A stretch of 18,685 nt of DNA from Betaproteobacteria bacterium TMED41 (GCA_002167365.1 NHCU01000071.1:4888-23572), one strand, 5' to 3'. Positions 1 through 7,054 are shown, numbered from the stretch's first letter. Made by a program: numbers and translations. The notes: a model not told the origin generated them from the sequence alone.

Positions 1-1695
1 CTATTTATTTATTTTTGGGTTTTGAACTTGTCGCTACAAAATATTGCAACTGATTTAAAAGATCCGATCATTATGATTATTTGTTTGTCTTTAATTCAAT
101 TATTCACTAAGTATTTTTTATTAAAAAAAATACCTATAATTGAACAACTTATATATTTATGTCTTATTGGAACATGGATATTCACGACAACTTTAGTATA
201 CAAATCCAATCAGGTTGATTTAATAATTTTCTACAATTTTGCCATTATCTCTTTAATATTTGTCAACGCATTACTTCCAAATAACTTACAGTTATTAAAT
301 TCGATTTTTTTTATATCTATTCTTTTTTTGAAAATTTTTTTTTCATTTTCCACTACCTATTTTGACCTGAAAATAATTTCATTATTTACTGCTTTTATTT
401 CTTTCTTAGCATTATTTTTCAGTTTTATAATTTTTAAACAATCAGATCGAAGGAAAAAATCCTATAAAAGATTGGATACATTATTAAAAGATTTATTAAT
501 TAAGAAAAAAAAAATAGAGCGTAAAGAATTAAGACAATCTCAGTTTCTCGCATCCATCTGTCATGACTTAAAACAACCAATGCATGCTATCAATCTCTAT
601 CTAGGATCAGTGGAAAGAATATTATTTAATATAAAAATGCAAGAAATTCAGGCCACAAGATCTTCTGAAAGTATCCATAAACTCAAGCAAAGCGTTAGTT
701 ATATGAATAATGTTTTAGAAAGTTTATTAGAAGTTAGCAGATTAGAACAAGGTGTCTCAAAAGTAAGTCTAACCGAACTTAGAGTTAATGAATTTTTTAA
801 AAAAATAATCAATCAACATTTAAAAACAACTAACGAGCTTGGCCTCAAATTGGAATTTGTCTCTAATTTGAAAAATAATTTAACAATAACTTCAGATTTA
901 CGTCTTTTAGAGAGAATATTTAGAAATTTACTCAGTAATGCAATTAAATATACGAAAAAGGGGGGGGTGAGAGTTAGGCTTATAGATCAAAAAAAACTTA
1001 TTAAGTTGAATGTTATTGATACCGGATCTGGAATACATCAATCTATGAAAAAAAGAATTTTTGACGAATTTAGCCAAATTGAAGATTCAAATAATAAGCG
1101 AGGTATTGGGCTTGGTCTGGCAATTGTAAAAAAATTATCTGGAAAAATAGGTGCGTATGTAGGTTTAAAAAGTCACTTGGGAATTGGTTCAGTATTTACT
1201 CTATACTTGCCAAAAACTATTACTAATAAAAAACACAGAGTAAAAAATATTTTAGAATCTGAGATGATATCTGATGTATTACCTCAAATTGTAATGACAG
1301 AAGCTAGTCAAACAACAGTTTTGGTTGTTGATCAAAATGAAGACAGCAGAGATGCATTCGAAAGCCTCAGCCATAATCTCGGGATAAATTTCATAACAGG
1401 AATTTCGTCCGAAAATGTAATTTACGAGACGGCGAACTTACACTCTATTCCGAAACTTTTAATAGTTGATAGCAGTAATTCAATAGAGCATCCATTGAAA
1501 ACAATTGAAAATATTAAAAATGAATTTAACATAGAAATACCAGCATTACTTATTACAGAGGACATAGAAAACGAATCAATGTTAATTAAATCCTATACGA
1601 ATATTACACCTCTGCAAAAACCTTTTTCTACCTCAAAATTACAACAAACTCTGCAAAAAATCTTATCTACAAAATTATCAATTAAATCAAACTAA
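1..1695 (+). CDS. Hybrid sensor histidine kinase with C-terminal receiver domain (5' end probably outside window)
   Basis: Membrane-bound histidine kinase, probably sensing an envelope or cytoplasmic cue and passing phosphate to a response regulator. The frame is open to the left edge. A TTG at 22 could start it, but the true start may lie upstream. Numbered from that TTG: about five hydrophobic segments within residues 12-138, a basic linker, an H-box with H181 in CHDLKQPMHAINLYL, an ATP-binding domain with N302/N306, the G1 box DTGSGI (333-338) and the G2 box GIGLGLAIVKK (361-371). A receiver-like domain fills about 431-550, with D483 as likely phosphoacceptor, T512 and K533. The usual acidic pair is altered (VDQ, 436-438). 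The QP-containing H-box resembles the NahK/ErcS'-type kinases that pair with NarL-type regulators. Its stop overlaps the stop of the convergent NarL-type gene by 4 bases, so the two are probably partners (inference). Confidence 0.88.
   Translation, partial: LFIYFWVLNLSLQNIATDLKDPIIMIICLSLIQLFTKYFLLKKIPIIEQLIYLCLIGTWIFTTTLVYKSNQVDLIIFYNFAIISLIFVNALLPNNLQLLNSIFFISILFLKIFFSFSTTYFDLKIISLFTAFISFLALFFSFIIFKQSDRRKKSYKRLDTLLKDLLIKKKKIERKELRQSQFLASICHDLKQPMHAINLYLGSVERILFNIKMQEIQATRSSESIHKLKQSVSYMNNVLESLLEVSRLEQGVSKVSLTELRVNEFFKKIINQHLKTTNELGLKLEFVSNLKNNLTITSDLRLLERIFRNLLSNAIKYTKKGGVRVRLIDQKKLIKLNVIDTGSGIHQSMKKRIFDEFSQIEDSNNKRGIGLGLAIVKKLSGKIGAYVGLKSHLGIGSVFTLYLPKTITNKKHRVKNILESEMISDVLPQIVMTEASQTTVLVVDQNEDSRDAFESLSHNLGINFITGISSENVIYETANLHSIPKLLIVDSSNSIEHPLKTIENIKNEFNIEIPALLITEDIENESMLIKSYTNITPLQKPFSTSKLQQTLQKILSTKLSIKSN
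505..514 (+). repeat. A10 homopolymer inside the kinase gene
   Basis: Ten adenines in a row encode part of the lysine-rich linker before the H-box. Such runs are prone to polymerase slippage, but in an AT-rich genome one run is not strong evidence of regulation. Confidence 0.9.
960..967 (+). repeat. G8 homopolymer inside the kinase ATP-binding domain
   Basis: Eight guanines follow five adenines, within codons for K-K-G-G-V just after the N-box. G runs this long are rare in such an AT-rich sequence and are a typical slippage site. A one-base change would truncate the kinase before its G1 and G2 boxes. Confidence 0.9.
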
Positions 1696-2348
1696 ATCTT
1701 GTTTGATGTTATGCCTAACCTCTGAGCTACTAATACTGCTTGAGTTCTATTAATTACATGTAATTCTTTAAAAATTCCACCTACATGTGATTTAGCAGTA
1801 ATCTCAGTTATGCCCAATGCTGAGGCAATTTCTCGATTTGTTTTTCCTTGACAAACCATGGATAAAACTTGCATTTGTCTTTCAGTCAATTGAATTTTTT
1901 TTATTTCACTGGTATCGCAAATGCCATTGGCAGATAACCAGGCTCCGGATTTGATTTCTCCTGAGGCGATACCTGAAATAAGTTCTAGAGTATCCTCCAT
2001 AGGAGCACCTTTGCTGATGAATGCTTCCACACCTGCACCCAAACATGCCCCAACTTGTAATTCATCATCATTTCCAGACACAGTAATTAGTTTAATTACT
2101 GGTCCAAGAGCTAATAACAATCTGATAGCAGCCAATCCACTAATACCGGGTAAACCTAGATCCATCAAAACCCACCATGAGGAGTCCTTACCTTGTCTGG
2201 CAAACGGAGTTAAGAATTCAAGAGCACTCTCAGAGGAATCGACTTTTTTTACTGTTGATGAGATAAATTTATTTGTTAAAGCGTCAGCCATAGAATCTCT
2301 TATCATAGGATGGTCATCAACAATTAAAAATTTATAAACTTGGGACAT
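1692..2348 (-). CDS. NarL/FixJ-family response regulator (receiver + LuxR-type HTH)
   Basis: Two-component transcription regulator of 218 residues, the usual length for the family. The receiver domain has the acidic pair D11/D12 (VDDHPMIRDS), phosphoacceptor D63 (LMDLGLPG), S91 and K113 (FISKGAP), so it looks fully phosphorylatable. The C-terminal LuxR-type HTH spans about 153-210, with LTERQMQVL, TNREIASALGI and AKSHVGGIFKEL. Start ATG at 2348 is supported by AGGA five bases upstream. It is the last gene of the leftward cluster that begins with the ParA-like ATPase, 19 bases after the HTH-membrane gene, and it meets the hybrid kinase tail to tail. The kinase is its likely partner. Its targets are unknown; the palindromes before the ParA-like gene are one candidate. 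Confidence 0.93.
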   Translation of the reverse strand: MSQVYKFLIVDDHPMIRDSMADALTNKFISSTVKKVDSSESALEFLTPFARQGKDSSWWVLMDLGLPGISGLAAIRLLLALGPVIKLITVSGNDDELQVGACLGAGVEAFISKGAPMEDTLELISGIASGEIKSGAWLSANGICDTSEIKKIQLTERQMQVLSMVCQGKTNREIASALGITEITAKSHVGGIFKELHVINRTQAVLVAQRLGITSNKI

Positions 2349-2367
2349 AAAAATCCTAGAGAATTAA

Positions 2368-2889
2368 CTAAATTAGATTAATCAAAATAAACAAAACAGC
2401 AATTACAGTCATTAATATCGGAGCCATCAGGGTTGGAGAGTTTGGAAAAAATCCAAGAAAAAAATTGAATTGAGTATTTCGAGAGTTTTTCATTTTTTTT
2501 ATCAATGTTGAAAAATCAAAGTTTGATAAAATGTTAAGTTGCATGATTGGAGTAATGATTAGTTTTTTTTTATTATTTGAATTATAAACCAAGAGTTCTG
2601 AACTATCTTTAATGGAATATTTTTTGCTCTCGTATTTTATTTCCTCCTCTTTACCAAGGAAATAGTTTTTAGAAAATCCCAAGCAATTTGCAACTCTTTT
2701 TACACAATCAACAGCATGTGCATCGTCAACAAAGCAATTATCTTTGTTAAAACCCTCTTCTAAGGCCTGAATTTGAATATCAGTCAATCCAGATAATCCT
2801 GAAAGATCACTTACCTGCAAGAAATGATCATGCCGAGCTTGCAAAATTTTTTTTGACAGAATCAAGCTCGATAATTTTTTATTTTTCAT
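2368..2889 (-). CDS. RodZ-like HTH protein with C-terminal membrane anchor
   Basis: A 173-residue protein with no firm name. Residues about 12-78 resemble the RodZ-type helix-turn-helix (HTH_25): KKILQARHDHFLQVSDLSGL followed by IQALEEG and, later, VANCLGF. A poorly conserved middle part (80-150) leads to a single hydrophobic segment at 153-173 that ends the protein, so it looks tail-anchored with the HTH in the cytoplasm. RodZ links cytoskeletal MreB to the envelope, but this protein has no periplasmic domain and is much shorter than RodZ. It may use the HTH fold for protein contact, or be a membrane-bound DNA-binding protein. It starts 3 bases after the stop of the PAS-membrane gene, so it is surely co-transcribed with it. 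Function not known. Confidence 0.75.
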   Translation of the reverse strand: MKNKKLSSLILSKKILQARHDHFLQVSDLSGLSGLTDIQIQALEEGFNKDNCFVDDAHAVDCVKRVANCLGFSKNYFLGKEEEIKYESKKYSIKDSSELLVYNSNNKKKLIITPIMQLNILSNFDFSTLIKKMKNSRNTQFNFFLGFFPNSPTLMAPILMTVIAVLFILINLI

Positions 2890-2892
2890 TGG

Positions 2893-4326
2893 TTATGTCG
2901 TCTTATATTGATGACTTGTTACATAATTATGTATTTTTTTTGGATCTAATTTTTCATCTACTATATCGGCGGAAAATAAATAAAAATGCGCAAAATCTGG
3001 AGCATATAACTTCAATATTTTAATCTTTATGGATCTTCCAGACCTGAGATTCAGCCATGCCAAGGATTCGGAGGAGGCGGCAACTGAATTCTCTAAATGA
3101 ACGATTTCATGTTGGTCTTTTGACAAAATTTTAAGCTTATCCCAAATTAATCCAGAATGAAAAAATTTATCAATGGGATTTAACAATTCTGTCCATTGAG
3201 AGGACATCCTGTAAATGGCAAAATTGTGATCTAAGATGCCTAATATTTTGCTTGTAGTATTATTTCCTTTTGAGATGATTCCATTACAAAATTCTGTAAA
3301 ATTAAAGTCTACTCTCTCAATACAACAAACTTTTTTCACAGATTTGTTTAGATCAAAAGAATAAAACTTTATCTTAAACATTCTTAGAGATCTATCTGCC
3401 AATTGAATACTAGCTAAGCTGGTGGTGCTGGATGATGGCTCTATTGTTAAAAACATACTATTAATATTTTTTCCATCCAAATCTCCTATTCCCAATATTT
3501 TCATGCTTTCAGCATTTGAAAATTCTATATTACCCTCTAGTGAAATTACAAAAACTGGATAAGGTAATTTAAATAGGGAGATACATGCTAGTGACATTTG
3601 CTCAGTTCTATTGTTGGCATTTTTGATCAGTTCCACTGAGAAAAGTTGCTTCTCTTCCTCCTCAATAAAATCAATAAAATACAAACACAGGAATAGAAAA
3701 AAAGATTTTAAAATTAACCAAAAATTTAGAATACTCTGTGTCATTGAGTACGGTATCTCATCTATAGAATCAAAAGAAATGATTAAGAAAAACATAGTCA
3801 ACCAAAGGCAAATACTCACAAATGAAATGAAACAAATTGGAAGAAGAAAAGACCTCCCGTAGGTTAGCTTCGAAAGCGATTTCACTGACTCAATATTAAT
3901 ACAAGTCAATAAAACTATTAAACTTAAACTAATTACAATATGTCTAATTGAATCTGGTTGATTTAAATCAAAAATTAACAGTGAAATGGTAATAAAAATA
4001 GTTGAAGTTATACTTAAATAAAAATGTTTCTTTAAGATAATTATTGACCTAGTGGCAATCACACCGCCAAATAACAAAAGAAATAAAAAATCACCTGCAA
4101 AAAATAAATCTAAATCACTAGGATTCATCGCATACATGCTATCTTCAATTTGAATATAGTTATAAAAATAATATAAAAAAGGGTTTACTAAAGTAGTAAG
4201 GATCATGACAAACAAGTATATTTGAACGGGTTGAATTGGGGTGCCTACATATCTTAAGCACATAGTCCCGGCAGTTAATAAAAAGAATAAGAAAAAAAAG
4301 AGCGAAAAAGATTCATAAATGAACAT
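2893..4326 (-). CDS. Seven-helix membrane protein with two PAS-like domains and no output domain
   Basis: A 477-residue protein not matched to a named family. The first half has about seven hydrophobic segments (roughly 5-22, 35-57, 76-96, 103-120, 128-144, 159-187, 199-222), then an acidic turn EEEEK. Residues about 250-345 look like a PAS domain: LPYPVFVISLEGNIEFSNAE, then MKILG and the late strand KVCCIERV. A weaker second PAS-like unit covers about 360-460 (ILDHNFAIYRMSSQWTELL). No kinase, GGDEF, EAL, chemoreceptor or HTH domain follows, so any signal must pass by protein contact. The gene starts one base after the stop of the SPOR gene and ends 3 bases before the HTH gene. It has no clear ribosome binding site, which fits translational coupling. 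Function unknown; a membrane sensor is the likeliest reading. Confidence 0.72.
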   Translation of the reverse strand: MFIYESFSLFFFLFFLLTAGTMCLRYVGTPIQPVQIYLFVMILTTLVNPFLYYFYNYIQIEDSMYAMNPSDLDLFFAGDFLFLLLFGGVIATRSIIILKKHFYLSITSTIFITISLLIFDLNQPDSIRHIVISLSLIVLLTCINIESVKSLSKLTYGRSFLLPICFISFVSICLWLTMFFLIISFDSIDEIPYSMTQSILNFWLILKSFFLFLCLYFIDFIEEEEKQLFSVELIKNANNRTEQMSLACISLFKLPYPVFVISLEGNIEFSNAESMKILGIGDLDGKNINSMFLTIEPSSSTTSLASIQLADRSLRMFKIKFYSFDLNKSVKKVCCIERVDFNFTEFCNGIISKGNNTTSKILGILDHNFAIYRMSSQWTELLNPIDKFFHSGLIWDKLKILSKDQHEIVHLENSVAASSESLAWLNLRSGRSIKIKILKLYAPDFAHFYLFSADIVDEKLDPKKIHNYVTSHQYKTT

Positions 4327-4327
4327 A

Positions 4328-5464
4328 TTAAAAATTCTTTATATTGTTTACTGTTTTTGCCTGTGAGTCCTTTACTGATTTCAATGATCTAATCCACCAT
4401 TTCCCTGAAAAAGTAACATTCGAGGCAAATTGAATTGCCTCTTGTTGGTTTTTAAAAGGTTTTGAAACAAGGGCATAGAAAAATGTTGCGTCTGAGCTTT
4501 TTTCCAGCTTGATTATTTTTAGATTTTTTAGTTCGTTATGTTTAGTCAACCATTGCAAGGCATCAACTTTTTTTAAGTGTGCAGAGTATTGGATTAAAAA
4601 ACCACTTGCTATTTGAAATTGGGATAATCCTGATAAGTCAAGAATCTCTATATCCTCTATTTTATTTTTTTTAACTTTTGTTAAAAAATTATTCTGTGGT
4701 GGAGAATCAATTAACTTTTTTAAGTACGGAATTTCAGTAGTATTTAAATAATTTAATATTTGATTAGTCGGTGTTTTTATAATCTTAAACTGACCAGTGA
4801 ATACAAGAAGTATAAAAAATAAAAAAACAAGCAAAACTATACCCAATAAAAATCTTTGGGCTCGCGGAAAATTACTTTTACTAGCTTTACCTGAATTATT
4901 TTTTTTACCATTTTTGTTTAAAGTTTCATTATTTGTTTTATCGCTATTGAGTTTTGACTGAGTGATTGGATCTGGATCCCATCTGATCGAATCATTAAAA
5001 AGTTCTTGCACCTTTTGTGGATCAAATTTTGTTTTTGTAAAATCAGCAAGAATCATTATGGGGTTAGAATGCTTATGTTTGTGTTTTTTTAGACTGATTA
5101 ATAAATCTATTTCACGACTATCTAGTTTAGAAAAATCACTAATCAAAAGAACTCTTTTAATAGGTTTTTCTTGTAAGTTTTTAATTTCATTTAATTTTGA
5201 AAATGCTGTTTCAAATGGTCCAAGAAGTGAATCGGCTAAAAATGAATCGATCTTATTATGCTGATATAAAGTCAGTTTAATTTCGTTTTCATCTTTTAAC
5301 CTTTTTTCTAGAAAATGAAAAATATAATCGTTGGTAACTTGGTCCTGTGATGAAATCAATACATCAGTACAATCTAAGACTAGATTTCTGCAAACACTTT
5401 CGAAGTGTTTTATGTCTTCAAATGATAATAATTGCGGCTGGACTAATGATTTTTGAGAAAGCAT
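4328..5464 (-). CDS. SPOR-domain membrane protein with degenerate ATPase-like N-terminal domain (DamX-like architecture)
   Basis: A 378-residue bitopic inner-membrane protein. The C-terminal part (about 288-363) fits a SPOR domain, starting GFLIQYSAHLKKVDALQWL and ending GKWWIRSLKSV. SPOR domains bind peptidoglycan stripped of stem peptides at division sites. One membrane segment lies at 204-223. The cytoplasmic part (1-160) looks like a worn-down AAA/ExeA-type domain: RVLLISDFSKLDSREIDLL (104-122) sits like a Walker B strand but lacks the catalytic acid after D110, and no P-loop is visible where one is expected (about 36-48). A low-complexity N/K/S linker (165-200) joins the parts. DamX of some gammaproteobacteria has the same order of ATPase-like head, membrane segment and SPOR. 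It starts 34 bases after the ParA-like gene. Function inferred: septal or polar anchor for the cluster. Confidence 0.72.
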   Translation of the reverse strand: MLSQKSLVQPQLLSFEDIKHFESVCRNLVLDCTDVLISSQDQVTNDYIFHFLEKRLKDENEIKLTLYQHNKIDSFLADSLLGPFETAFSKLNEIKNLQEKPIKRVLLISDFSKLDSREIDLLISLKKHKHKHSNPIMILADFTKTKFDPQKVQELFNDSIRWDPDPITQSKLNSDKTNNETLNKNGKKNNSGKASKSNFPRAQRFLLGIVLLVFLFFILLVFTGQFKIIKTPTNQILNYLNTTEIPYLKKLIDSPPQNNFLTKVKKNKIEDIEILDLSGLSQFQIASGFLIQYSAHLKKVDALQWLTKHNELKNLKIIKLEKSSDATFFYALVSKPFKNQQEAIQFASNVTFSGKWWIRSLKSVKDSQAKTVNNIKNF

Positions 5465-5498
5465 TTCAATTTTTTTAAATTTAAAAATGCAAATTTGC

Positions 5499-6392
5499 CT
5501 ATTTTTGAACTATCGATGATGAGAGCATTTTCATTAAACTTGATATTTTTTTATTAATAATTCTGGGTTTCTTAGGCCGAAAATAACTTTTGTAGTTATT
5601 TTTACTTGTCTCAGACAAAGGTTTTACAGTTTTCTGCGACATGTATCTGCTAAGTTTGGTATTGTTTGTGTCTAGAACTCTCCTATCAGAAAATTTCAAT
5701 CTTGTCTTTGAATTCATCTTTTTATGTAAGTCTCCAGCCTGTTGCACTGAAGAAGCACATTTCAGGAATGCACTTGCGGAAGGTCTATGAAAGTCAAAAA
5801 TAAATTTTTCTTTAAATAGCGTTCTTATTTCAGGGTCATCTAATATTGGAGGCAAAAGCAAGAATGGCATTAAAAAATTTTCTTTGGAAAATGGATCCTG
5901 AGTAAGTTGATCATCTAAAACTCTTGAGGGACAAATTAAGAGAGTAGGTGGTATACCTGCTCTGGCTTCAAAAACCCATTTAATACTATCTAAAAACTTC
6001 ATAGTTGCATTTAATTCGATGCTGGAAACACTGGAAGGAACAATTACAAGATCAAATTCATGCATAAATTCTGGATCCATTGCAGCTGTCCAGGTTAAGT
6101 CGCAGACTAATGTTTCAAACTTGCCAAAATGTTTTCTAATTTTGTTACGTGAATCAATTAACCATCGCCTTTCACTGAATGAATTTGCAACAAAATGTTC
6201 ATGAAACACCCCACAATCTCTGGCATTTTTAATCCATGAACTTGAGGACCCATGGGGATCCAAGTCAACAAGCACAGTATTCCGGTTGGAATATTCACTG
6301 TACCAAGCGGCGAGGTTTGCCGAAAGAGTACTTTTTCCAACACCGCCCTTTTGGCTAACTACTAAAATTCTTAAGGTTTGTATTTTGTCCAT
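5499..6392 (-). CDS. ParA/MinD-type ATPase with basic C-terminal tail
   Basis: P-loop ATPase of the ParA/MinD/Soj superfamily, 297 residues. The deviant Walker A motif is complete (QKGGVGKST, with signature lysine K15 and K20). The A' motif VLVDLDPHGSSSSW (40-53) has D43 and D45. A Walker B strand TLVCDLTW ends with D98, and PSSVSSIEL (119-127) follows a hydrophobic strand. The family forms ATP-dependent dimers that place DNA, protein clusters or division machinery. After the ATPase core, residues about 222-297 form a tail rich in K, R and S with no visible fold, unusual for short ParA proteins. No ParB or parS-binding partner follows; the next gene encodes the SPOR protein, so the cargo is more likely an envelope complex than a chromosome. 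It heads the leftward cluster. No Shine-Dalgarno is seen before the ATG. Confidence 0.88.
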   Translation of the reverse strand: MDKIQTLRILVVSQKGGVGKSTLSANLAAWYSEYSNRNTVLVDLDPHGSSSSWIKNARDCGVFHEHFVANSFSERRWLIDSRNKIRKHFGKFETLVCDLTWTAAMDPEFMHEFDLVIVPSSVSSIELNATMKFLDSIKWVFEARAGIPPTLLICPSRVLDDQLTQDPFSKENFLMPFLLLPPILDDPEIRTLFKEKFIFDFHRPSASAFLKCASSVQQAGDLHKKMNSKTRLKFSDRRVLDTNNTKLSRYMSQKTVKPLSETSKNNYKSYFRPKKPRIINKKISSLMKMLSSSIVQK

Positions 6393-6406
6393 TTACATTA
6401 TTTATA

Positions 6407-6422
6407 CAATACTAAAGTATTG
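6407..6422. repeat. Perfect 7+7 palindrome in the leader of the ParA-like gene
   Basis: CAATACT-AA-AGTATTG, arms 6407-6413 and 6416-6422. It lies 15-30 bases upstream of the ParA-like ATG and covers the expected transcription start of the promoter at 6426-6454. That is a good position for a repressor site. The binding protein is unknown. Confidence 0.7.
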
Positions 6423-6425
6423 CTA

Positions 6426-6454
6426 ATCATACGATAACAATGAATAGTGTGCAA
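6426..6454 (-). promoter_or_regulatory. Predicted sigma70 promoter of the ParA-SPOR-PAS-HTH-regulator cluster
   Basis: On the minus strand, TTGCAC (6454-6449) and TATGAT (6431-6426) are separated by exactly 17 bases. The -10 box matches consensus at five of six positions; the -35 box is weaker (three of six). Transcription would start near 6419, giving a leader of about 27 bases. Palindromes overlap both the -35 box and the start point, so the promoter is probably regulated. Confidence 0.5.
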
Positions 6455-6475
6455 CTATTTTGCAACAAAATAGTT
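6453..6475. repeat. Perfect 10+10 inverted repeat overlapping the -35 region
   Basis: AACTATTTTG, loop CAA, CAAAATAGTT (arms 6453-6462 and 6466-6475). Neither strand has a T-run after it, so it is not a classic terminator. It touches the -35 box of the predicted promoter, which suits an operator, or a centromere-like site for the ParA-type protein (speculative). Confidence 0.75.
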
Positions 6476-6504
6476 TATCAGACAAAAAAAAACAAACTGA
6501 ATTT

Positions 6505-6563
6505 GATTTCAATCTCAATAGAAATCGATTAAAACCGGTTATTTTAAGACGAATATTTGTCTT
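6505..6563. repeat. Three further short palindromes between HU and the ParA-like gene
   Basis: GATTTC/GAAATC (6505-6510 and 6521-6526, ten-base loop), AACCGGTT (6533-6540, perfect), and AAGACGAATATTTGTCTT (6546-6563, one mismatched pair). None is followed by a clear T-run in either direction, so a terminator for HU cannot be assigned with confidence. A poly-A stretch (6484-6492) lies next to them. Confidence 0.5.
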
Positions 6564-6669
6564 CCAAGGACTGAACTTGCAGGAAAGATTAAAAAAATAA
6601 GGTGAAAATTATGGCAGGATAAAAGCATAAAGTAACTAAAACTTTTACCCTAACCAAGGAAAATTAAAT

Positions 6670-6951
6670 CTACTTTCGTTTATTAACTGAATCCTTAAAT
6701 GCTTTTCCAGCTGTAAATTTGACAGTGCGAGATGCTGCAATTTTTATTGCCTCACCGGTTCTGGGGTTTCTGCCTGCCCTTGCTGCACGCTTGCCGGAAC
6801 CAAATGTTCCGAACCCTACTAGCTGCACTGTATCACCTTTTGTAACTGCTTTTATAATGCTAGAAATTGTGGCACCAAGTACCTCGTCAATTTTAGATTT
6901 TGGAAGACCGGTAGAACCGGCAATTACGTCAATTAGTTCGGCTTTGTTCAT
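6670..6951 (-). CDS. hupB: HU family DNA-binding protein
   Basis: Histone-like nucleoid protein that binds and bends DNA without strict sequence need. From the ATG at 6951 it has 93 residues, close to the family norm of 90. It shows the family pattern throughout: N-terminal MNKAELIDVIA, the VQLVGFGTFGSGKRAAR core, the DNA-binding arm RAGRNPRTGEAIKI, and the end VKFTAGKAFKDSVNKRK, very close to Burkholderia-type HupB. An in-frame ATG 39 bases upstream would add 13 residues that the family lacks. The downstream ATG has a good ribosome binding site (AGAGGA), which decides the start. It is divergent from trmB and precedes the palindrome-rich gap and the ParA-like gene on the same strand; whether transcription reads through is not clear. 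Confidence 0.96.
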   Translation of the reverse strand: MNKAELIDVIAGSTGLPKSKIDEVLGATISSIIKAVTKGDTVQLVGFGTFGSGKRAARAGRNPRTGEAIKIAASRTVKFTAGKAFKDSVNKRK

Positions 6952-6954
6952 GTT

Positions 6955-6960
6955 TCCTCT
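6955..6960 (-). promoter_or_regulatory. Ribosome binding site deciding the HU start
   Basis: AGAGGA on the minus strand, three bases before the ATG at 6951. It is one of the clearest Shine-Dalgarno sequences in the window and favours this start over the upstream ATG at 6990. Confidence 0.7.
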
Positions 6961-7005
6961 ATTCTTATTTACTTTTGTGAGTTGATTCAAAATTTTATCA
7001 ATTTA

Positions 7006-7033
7006 TTGACTACTATTGAGAAAAATTTAAACA
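7006..7033 (+). promoter_or_regulatory. Weak candidate promoter for trmB
   Basis: TTGACT (7006-7011, five of six matches) with a 16-base spacer to TAAACA (7028-7033, three of six). The -35 box is good, the -10 box poor. Its position, about 20 bases before the start codon, is plausible. Confidence 0.25.
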
Positions 7034-7054
7034 TTATGGGAAATTCCATTTGAT

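Noticed and set aside
1921..2337. Plus-strand open frame of 138 codons
   Set aside because: It lies wholly opposite the response regulator, whose receiver and HTH motifs are intact. The frame shows no recognisable domain.
5499..6392. Chromosome partitioning parAB locus
   Set aside because: Only the ParA-type ATPase is present. The following genes encode no ParB-like protein, and the neighbourhood (HU, trmB) is not the origin-linked gidA/gidB type.
6453..6475. Rho-independent terminator for HU
   Set aside because: The stem is perfect but AT-rich and no T-run follows it on either strand; on the minus strand the T-run comes before it.
6952..6990. Longer HU start at 6990
   Set aside because: It would add 13 residues absent from the family, while the ATG at 6951 has an AGAGGA ribosome binding site and gives the normal MNKAELI start.
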